Source: Ostrinia nubilalis
Lineage: Eukaryota > Arthropoda > Insecta > Lepidoptera > Crambidae
Direction: 5' to 3'
DNA length: 64,000 bases
Assembly (NCBI RefSeq): GCF_963855985.1
Contig: NC_087090.1
Span: forward strand, 13,204,501-13,268,500
Below, in pieces: positions 56,518 through 64,000 of the stretch (its first letter is position 1; every line of letters starts with the position of its first letter). A model generated the notes under the pieces. It was not told the DNA's origin and did not search any database. It saw only the letters and a program-made list of their open reading frames with translations. Position numbers and translations under genes: made by a program.

Positions 56518-58504
56518 AAAAAAGTTTTCGTTACTTGTTGAAAACAGTGGTTAAGTTGTCGTTTTGAACCTAAACCTTCTCATTTGAGTGAGACTAATGA
56601 TCCGACACTATAAAATATTTTTCAAGATCACTATTACGGGCTTTTCATTTCTTTCCTTTATCCTAGAAATGAAAATGAATCAATACTTCTTCTATTTTAT
56701 GTTATTGTTTCAAAAATAAATAAAAGATGGTTAATAATTAAAAATAAAATACATCTTCTAACGCGTTGATGTCTTGATGAGCTTATTCTTAAGTTTTGAT
56801 AATTTAAGTCCTAAATTAGAATTATCTATTCCACATTAACATTTATTTACTGGGCGAAAATCTTCAAACATGTAGTAAACTAGCTTTTGCGCTCGACTTT
56901 CCTTTGTCCCACTCTCATTTGCTCACCTAAAGATGAATTACCCAAAAATCCTTTCTTAGCTGATGCTAAAATTATTAAAGTAAGCCGAGCCGAGCTCGAA
57001 TTAGTCGTTTTGGCAATACGTTGATAATCAGTCAGATAGGACAAACGATTTGATAAGTACAGATTGACACTAATGAACTAACGTTGATCTCATGCGCAGC
57101 TTCCTGGTACCACGCATGCGTGAACACATCACACACAATTTCACATACACGTGGAAGCGTTTTGCCTAGTTGAGTAGGCTTGTTGATACCGTAGGAATGT
57201 GTTGTTTGGTTTATTAAAAGCGGGTTGTATAAAAAATGTAGGACTAGCTTTTGACCGCGGCTTTTCTCTCGTAGATTGGGGTAAATTAAAGCTTATGTAA
57301 AATTTTCATGGTAACAAACATCCATCCATCGTCATAAGATATAGGATCAATTTACCGCCCTAATATTTGAAATATTTCGTATTTGCTGTTATTATTTCAA
57401 ACAGAATTAATTATGAAACGCATATTGATCGATCATTGACGGCTTGAGATTATGATGAATCATTTGAAGTAAAAAATTGGGCAACTATTCACTTAACGCC
57501 GTTTAATGGAAAACATTCATAAAAGACTATTTGGACCATTTCTCCACAAAAGAAGCGAACGTGCTTCACTAAATACCAAGATGTCCTTTGGACTGAATGA
57601 ATCAATTCACTCTCGTTCAATTCACGGCACGCAACAGGTCACATTATTACGGAATTCGCCGCAAACGTCGCATCTAATAGTTTCATGAATGGAGGATTCC
57701 TAAAAAACATTTCTTACAAGTTGTATTGTCTGATCACAATGACAGGCGCCGTCTAACAAAGCAACTTTACAAGTGTACAATTCACGCGATAGCTCTTTAC
57801 AATTCAGCCGCTTTATCAGGAACCTCGATGCTCACCTATATCACCCTATTGTCGTCCACACGCTATGACCCGCCGGAGGCAGGGGAGCTCAAAACACACT
57901 GGCTAGGTTCCAAAAGCGTGATATTGTTATAATATCAATAGTGGCAAACTTTTTTATCAACCGTGTGGACTTTGTTGAATGACGATTAATTTAATTATGT
58001 GTGGTTAACCTTCTATCATAACACTGAATAATTTAGACATTACGGATTTACGGTACAGCCATTGTGCTATTTGTCTTGAATTGTTGTACACAATGGAAAT
58101 AGAATTGGAAACACTGACCTGCCTTTTGACAGAGTAAGTTGGGTTTATGAAAACAGTTTACAGTTTAGTGACTGCCACTCTATTGTACTTAGTGTTACAA
58201 AGCTTCCTATTCATACCTAGGTCTTGTCTTTAGCTACTTGATTTGGATAAGGATTCTTTCTCTGATGAAGTTAACTTTTTAAAAGAAGATTAAGTGTATA
58301 AATAACATTATTTAACTCACCAATGACGTCAATTCACACTTATTAACTGCATGAAATTTGTTTTATTTGCGTGCTAATCGACTCTAAATCTGGCCGTGTC
58401 GGTGATAGCTCAAAATTTTAATTTGTCGTCAGCTAACATGTGTTTCATTTATATACAAGTATATAAACAGTGTACTGGCAACACATAGCTCCCCCCATCG
58501 CGAG

Positions 58505-58622
58505 TGTTATGTTACCGGTATTTTTTGCGGGTTCAGCCGTGAGACCGGGCGGGGACGCCGGCTGAAAGTCTACACCGTTTGCACGTGCTCTTATGACGCA
58601 TGAGGCATTATGGCCGCCTTTA
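58505..58622. promoter_or_regulatory. GC-rich segment with YY1/Pho-like site
   Basis: 'gaccgggcggggacgccggc' is followed 60 bp on by TATGGCCGCC (58609-58618), a YY1/Pho-like core. A small stem TTCAGCC / GGCTGAA frames the GC core (58532-58566). Confidence 0.3.
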
Positions 58623-60263
58623 CCTATGTGATTTTATATTTGGAATTTGATGTTCGAATGTTTTTTTTTTAGAAATATTGCTGTAATGTTTTTTTTTACT
58701 TGCGCCAGCTTCATGTGCCAGTTTTAATTGTTTCAATGATGATTTTATGTATTTAACAAATATTCAATTTTATGACCTAGTAGATTTGAGAATTTAACTT
58801 TTGGTAAGGCCCTTGTAGTCTTACTTAGATTTAATCAAGTACCTACTTAGTTCAGGTATTTCTGTTTATTTGAAATACTTGTTAACTCGCGCAATTTAAA
58901 AACTTCATAAAAAGTATCCTTTTCTTAGATTTTGTTTTTTTTTCTTGTCCTACCTTATAAAAAGTACAAAAGGTAACTTATCTTTCAATTCCAGCTTATC
59001 TTCCCAAGCAAGTCTTAGTTTTTTTCGAGTAGCCACAACTTCACAACTTATTTTGCAAATATCGGTTGTTGCTTTGCTATGCAAGGAGTCCTCAAGGATG
59101 TATCTTGAGGCACAAAGGAACGGAAACCAAGTCTCAACCCGTTCCCGGATCATGTTTTCATGATTAGAAATAATGAGAGGTTGCTTTTTATACCTATAGT
59201 TAACCCTCAACCACTCCACGCGATTTTAGATCGTAAGTGTTATCAAAATAGCGATCAAAATGGGATATATTTTAGTATGTTTGCTGAAGTGGGTGTGCAC
59301 TGAGCAAAGGTAGGAAATCCTCGATTATTTTATTAGCATTTCCGAACGGATGCATTCGGATCAGGTAGACGGATAATTGATTGTAAATTTGATCTTGGCA
59401 GCTAATAATATTTATTAGGGTCACATTAACAACCATTTATGGTACCCTAAAGGGTAAGAAGCAAACTTGCAGTTATACGGTACTTATGATCTCTTGTAAC
59501 AGTTTCGTAAAAATTTAAAAAGTCATTTTGATGAAGTGGATTAAGTAATATTAGATAGAATATTTGGAATGGTTAAGAGTATAGTTCTTTATTACACTAA
59601 TTTTAATTTATTATTTATTTATGAATAGAACGGTAGTACCAATTACACTCTTCAAACAAGTAGCAAGATTCAGAATAGGTAGTATTTAAGATTATTGTTA
59701 TGGGTTTCTATTTCTGACTTAATTTACTACGAAACTTGACTTGCAGTTTACAGGACATCTTCCTATCTCGATAAAATTATTATACTCAAAAGAAACTGGA
59801 CCTATTTAGTATCATGCAGACTATTTCAAACGTATACTTATATGTTTAAACTGACAAAAAATAGGCGTGAAGTTCAAGGAAAAATTTTACACGAACACCT
59901 CTGGAGGCAAAAGCGCCAAGTCACCGACGCAAGCGCAGTCCTTTGATGCCGCCGACTTCGACATCGGCCGATAGCCGACAAAACGACAACCAAAGTCGGG
60001 CTGGACACAAGTTAGAGGCAATTGGAGGTGATTGATGGTTAAGATAGATTCATTAGGTGAAATGTAAAACTGGACTGGAATCATTAACAGGTGGTAATTA
60101 AATGGCACCTCAAGTGTGCAGTGACTACCAGATTCCCTGTTATCAACGACGAAAGTTACAGAGGTATTGAGGATCTTAAACACTGGTCAATTTGTAAGTT
60201 ACACTCTATCTCCAAAAAATCTAATCTTAGCTTTATACACCTTTTTAAAACATTGATTGTTAA

Positions 60264-60412
60264 GTTCTTCTTTTGTTTTTACCTTGAGTGCTTTCGGCCA
60301 GTTCTAAATATTTAAAAAGAAAATTGCAATCAGAGCTTCCCCTTCTTTTTTTGTTCTTCTTTTGTTTTTTCCTTGAGTCTCTTCAGCCAGTTTTAAATAT
60401 CAAAAATAGAAT
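60264..60412. repeat. Two-copy direct repeat, 89 bp period
   Basis: 'gttcttcttttgttttt.ccttgagt', 'cttYRgccagttYtaaatat' occur at 60264-60325 and 60353-60412. It is a moderately diverged local duplication. Confidence 0.75.
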
Positions 60413-61195
60413 TAAATTAAGAACTCCTCTTTTCAACATTTTAAAAATTATGTGCCATACCTTCTCGTTCGTTCCAAGCCTAGTTGTCGATCGCTGCCGC
60501 GGCATCCTATCCTTCACGCGGGTACAAAAAACGACGCCGACGTCTCGACACTTGTGAGATGATGGTGTGAATTGAGCGCTAAGATGAGTAAGCTGGTTGA
60601 TAAACAACTGCACGGGCTGTAATTGGTCGATGCCGTTGTCATATTCGAATATTTTGTCATTTCATTACGGTACGGGGTGGGTATACGAGGTAGGTGGGGT
60701 TCACACGCTTGAAGTGTTTAGCTTAGGGTTAAGGCGATTAGTGTCCTCAATCCGCGCCAAATGGGCATTTTGTAAAGCCTACTCCTCTTTTACTGCTGAA
60801 CAGAAATAGTTGAAAAAAATATATGTTATACAACAGTTCAAGGACTACATTTGTGACGTTTGAATTTTCGCTACGTCTCTTTGTTTTGGATTAAAAAAAT
60901 AAATACGGGACATCGATTTTTTACTTAAATTCCCTACTCCTCCAAAACGGCTATGTTAATTTAAAAGATTTTTGCACGAATAGATTGGGAATTCTTTAAT
61001 CTTTAAATGACACGTTGCGTTTTTCAATCGAACATTACTTTCATTCATAAATTTTACTTTTGATAAATTCCGAACGTTTTGCTGTTGAGGGGGCCTTCGC
61101 GGGGTGCGGGCGGCAGTCGGCCGCTGGCCTTCAGACGGGGAGGTTGTGTCAATCGCTACAAACTGACATTAGCGATCAAAATGAATTTTTTCTTT

Positions 61196-61323
61196 GGCTA
61201 AGTTGCACCACCTGACGTGACCTAACTTTGACCGTAGCTTTGGCGATAACCGGTGTTTTTTGTATGGAGTTAGACAGACTTTTGACGCTTGTCAAAGTTG
61301 AAGTAAGATGGTGCAACCCAGCT
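61196..61323 (-). mobile_element. MITE family A, copy 6 (reverse orientation)
   Basis: The ends are GGCTAAGTTGCACCA and TGGTGCAACCCAGC. It has a small internal duplication ('acctgacgtgacctaactt') relative to copy 3. Confidence 0.85.
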
Positions 61324-61499
61324 TTTGTTCGACAATAGATTTTATGTCAGAATTGTTCATAGAGTACGTGCAGTCAGACGATACAATTGAATGAAGAATG
61401 TTCACTAATTTTGTTTTTTAGCTTTCTGTATTCTCTGTTAAAAATAAAAAATACACGTGAAAGAATTATTTCGATACGTCAATTAGTTTCCAAGATATT

Positions 61500-61885
61500 G
61501 AATTTTAAAAGTGCGGGCGGCGGCCGGCCCGCCATTTTATGCGCGTGACGTCATATTACAGTGACTGGCTCATATTTGTATGGGTGGAATCTTGCAAGCT
61601 GAATTAAGACCAACTTCCAGGCAACCGATTAAGCTGAAATTTCGCAAACACATGTGATTTGGATGACCATGCAATATTATGATGACATGGAGCTGATCTG
61701 ATGATGGAGCTGGAAGGTGGCCATAGGATCTCTATAATAAAACGACTTAAATCCATCGAGTTTGGGTTCGTTCGTTTTGTATTGATGAGTACTTTAATTC
61801 TATATAGTAATCAGAGTCTAATGATGGAGCTGGAAGGTAATTCGCAATAAAACGACACAATCGCATAAAGTTTGGGTTTGGTTCA
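61500..61885. mobile_element. Composite of dispersed repeat pieces
   Basis: A GC-rich head (61512-61550, with CCCGCCATTTTATG and TGACGTCA) leads to 'gcaaccgattaagctgaaat' and two copies of 'tgatggagctggaaggt' (61702 and 61822). The latter words relate to those inside the hAT element at about 22810-23130. It adjoins a SINE tail, so the unit is a nest of repeats. Confidence 0.5.
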
Positions 61886-61981
61886 ATTTTAATTTCTGTG
61901 ATGGGTCTGGGTGTTAATATGTATAATAAGTTTGTATTTACAAAAAAAATGTATTTAAGTATGTTTATATCCGTTTTCTAG
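61886..61981 (+). mobile_element. 5'-truncated SINE, same family as 14183-14450
   Basis: 'attttaatttctgtgatggg' through 'tatgtttatatccgttttct' aligns with 14269-14371. The tRNA-like head is missing. Confidence 0.8.
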
Positions 61982-62465
61982 TGAGCGGACACTGTGAATG
62001 TACGTCACGCGGGGTCACGTGACCGTCGGCGGCACTCAATATTTAAGCGAACTTTGAATGCCTATAAAATCATAACTACTGGGTATTTTTGAATGAAATA
62101 AAAACTAATGTATTTGTAAATGTAAAAGCCTAACTGTAACATAGGTTTCAAGTGATTTTGCATACCTAGTAGGTAACATTCTCAATTATGACGCGCTCAG
62201 ACGCTATTTTCTACCTGAATAGAATCTATTAGTGTAAAAAAACTATAATTGACTCCAAAACAACTGCACTAGATAAATACAAGTAGAAAAATTATTACGT
62301 TATTTATTTACTAGGCCTTTGCAATCAGTATCCAAATTAGGAGCTAGTCAGAATCTGTAACTTAATCGATTTACGTGAAGAAAACAATTTATATTTTTCA
62401 TACTTATTAGAATTAGATTTTAAATATGTTTCTTCGCGAAAATACCACAATTAAAAATAACACCT
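61982..62465. other. Gene-free stretch
   Basis: A short CG-rich start ('cgtcacgcggggtcacgtga', containing CACGTG) gives way to AT-rich DNA. Nothing else is recognised. Confidence 0.4.
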
Positions 62466-62566
62466 GTAACGCCCCTGGGTCTGCGGGTGTCTATGGGTGA
62501 CGGTAATCATTTACCAACAGGTGATCCGTTTGCTCGTTTGCCTCCTGTCACATTAAAAAAATTAAG
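62466..62566 (+). mobile_element. LINE/CR1-like 3' end
   Basis: 'gtaacgcccctgggtctgcg', 'ggtgacggtaatcatttacc', 'aacaggtgatccgtttgctc' and 'gtttgcctcctgtcac' are followed by an A run. I recognise this 3' end as very common in lepidopteran genomes. Confidence 0.7.
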
Positions 62567-62655
62567 ATAAAGTGGTATTGAATTGTTCTAAAGAGCTTAT
62601 TAAAAATTTGGATACTGATTACAAAATTAGCCATTTTCGGAGTCGGTGTCGGTGT

Positions 62656-62850
62656 CCTACCTTTTGGTAAAGAAACACCGAGCATAGCCCTCTCCATAGC
62701 ACGCTGTGCAACTTTGAGCTTCTGTATAAGGCCTATAGTGAGGGTCCACGTTTCCGAGCCATAAGTCATCACAGGTAACATACATTGGTTGTAGACTTTC
62801 GTCTTCAGGCACTGGGGTATTTTGGACGAAAAGAAGTTTGCTGGAATGAG
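62656..62850 (-). pseudogene. RTE-like reverse transcriptase remnant (post-catalytic region)
   Basis: The minus frame reads NFFSSKIPQCLKTKVYNQCM, LPVMTYGSETWTLT, IGLIQKLKVAQRAMERAMLG, VSLPKG. The LPVMTYGSETW, then QRAMERAMLG order is diagnostic of the region after the palm domain in lepidopteran RTE-type reverse transcriptases. The YADD active site is not present, being upstream and absent here. The frame is open over ~65 codons, so decay is recent or luck, but both flanks are unrelated AT-rich DNA, so it is a fragment. Confidence 0.85.
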
Positions 62851-62870
62851 ATTAGCGCTTCTTAGAGGAA

Positions 62871-64000
62871 ATATTTACCAAAAACAATGTTTACTGACCA
62901 CACATTATTTTGTCTGTGTAGGTATTTTTAAGTCATGTTTTTGCCCACCTTAGGATTAGTACATACCTACTGCTATTTTCAGGTCTAGTAACTGACAGAA
63001 ATATCATTAAGTTCATAATCATACTAATAACGGGATAAAACTAACGTATTGAATTTCAAAAGTCATTGGTAGGGGCGGCAAAAATTGAATGGCCTACTAG
63101 CGGCAAATTTGTAAATCCGCCACTGCATTTATGTAATTACCTACATACCTACATCATAAATTGCAAGCTAAATAAAAGCTTGTAATAAAGTCGGGTTTGT
63201 TCAAATTTCGAGAACGACTGAACCGACAAAAGCATTAGAAAATTTACGAAAAATAAAATAAAATTTTATCCCGTACAAAATGTTCATGGATTTTGTTATT
63301 TTTATTAAATACCTTTACGCCTGAGTTAAATGACACCGACATCAAGGTTCATCAATTTAAGTTTAAAATAATAGGCAGTAATGTATGAAGAAAGAGCTTC
63401 TATTCTGTATCTACCTATGCCCGTGTATTTTTGATCGGTGTCAAATCGGAGTTTTTGGTGCGGGGTACGCGGGTGTTGCTCGCGGCGTGAAGGTCAAACG
63501 CCCAAGGTCATTGAGGACTCTAATCGCCTTAATGCTGTGACTACGAAACGTAGTCTACGGTGTGGTGTTTGATTTTAAACGTTATTGGTTAAGAATTTGG
63601 TACCTATCGCTAGGAATTAGTTTCATTTTTTCTTCCTTATAAAATTACTTGTACCTGAATGCGTTAACTAATTCACATGTCCATGATGCATGAGCTATAG
63701 TAAAGTAAATATTTAAAAATAAATGCTTTGAGCTTTTATCCAACTTGCATATTTCATGTAAGCCGATATTAGTTAGTTTTTAAAAACATATAATGACCTA
63801 AGCTGCCTATAAATGCATAGCACTCAAAATACGAGTTTATTACAACTTTAGTAACTTGAGTATTCCTTTACGACAGTACTGCTCGCATTTAGTGCAAAGC
63901 TGACAATCCCACTCTCACCTAAACCTAATAATAACATAGCAGCTACAACAATGCGGCATTAGCATCTGTATACAGCGCCATGACCTTCAGGCCTTCAGTT
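62871..64000. other. Gene-free stretch to window end
   Basis: 63070-63125 ('ggggcggcaaaaattgaatg', 'taaatccgccactgc') resembles a dispersed repeat terminus. 63450-63560 is moderately GC-rich. No frame of note. Confidence 0.45.

Larger units (their letters stand above)
56518..61195. other. Gene-free stretch
   Basis: The longest frames are 98 codons (59887-60183, minus) and 89 codons (60288-60557), without recognisable domains. GC patches are at 57840-57890, 58510-58620 and 61085-61140. A local tandem repeat is at 60264-60412. Confidence 0.45.

Noticed and set aside
62548..62655. C-terminal extension of the RTE frame
   Set aside because: Codons after LPKG are AT-rich non-homologous DNA; only 62656-62850 is retroelement.
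1..64000. CRISPR array, bacterial operon or viral genome
   Set aside because: No regularly spaced short repeats, no dense coding, no viral gene. Repeat content is lepidopteran nuclear DNA.

Overview
The window looks like ordinary nuclear DNA of a ditrysian lepidopteran (moth or butterfly). It is AT-rich and saturated with the 'taggtacctac'-type words common in these genomes. It also carries several repeat families I recognise from Lepidoptera: tRNA-headed SINEs, RTE-like and jockey/CR1-like LINE 3' ends, TAA/TTA-target MITEs, and the block with a poly-A run next to 'catacgggtcgaattgag'. It starts at a BamHI site (GGATCC) inside a LINE 3' end, which would fit the edge of a cloned insert. I cannot name the species or the locus.

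No conventional protein-coding gene is evident. The longest open frame in 64 kb is 138 codons, and I see no homeobox, kinase, receptor or other recognisable host domain. The window is best read as intron or intergenic DNA. Three short frames in GC-rich islands are listed as low-confidence candidate exons or microproteins: 13428-13844 (-), 17820-18044 (+) and 51222-51371 (+). Two of them sit beside local tandem duplications.

Layout: 1-320, LINE 3' end. 321-5700, featureless AT-rich DNA with one GC patch. 5740-6340, heat-shock-element-like and TATA/AATAAA promoter-like block. 6493-6624, Harbinger-like MITE. 6704-7765, a 1.06 kb element with ~310 bp inverted arms. 7947-8044, a tiny retroposed insert with a 15 bp target duplication. 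13.4-14.0 kb, GC island with an in-frame 189 bp duplication. 14.18-14.45 kb, SINE. 15.29-16.06 kb, near-perfect giant palindrome plus tandem repeat and poly-A block. 17.8-18.35 kb, small membrane-protein-like ORF with 2.5 tandem copies of its 3' half. 21.86-23.45 kb, a complete non-autonomous hAT element with perfect 8 bp TSD. 25.4-26.5 kb, a cluster of decayed local repeats. 28.44-28.51 kb, a 32 bp-arm hairpin. 29.1-29.3 kb, RTE remnant and a doubled palindromic motif. 33.4 kb, GC island with a YY1/Pho-like motif. 35.78-36.86 kb, pogo/Tc1-like element with decayed zinc-finger transposase C-terminus. 37.5-45 kb, a MITE-rich zone. 49-52 kb, LINE tail, GC islands, candidate first exon and a second SINE family. 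54.8-62.9 kb, more MITEs, GC islands, SINE tail and RTE reverse-transcriptase remnant.

Six copies of one ~120 bp MITE, at least five RTE-family remnants and at least eight other LINE 3' tails show that transposition shaped most recognisable structure here. The non-repeat GC-rich islands, with YY1/Pho-like, ETS-like and CTCF-like words, are the best places to look for host regulatory function. No assignment to a particular gene is possible from sequence alone.
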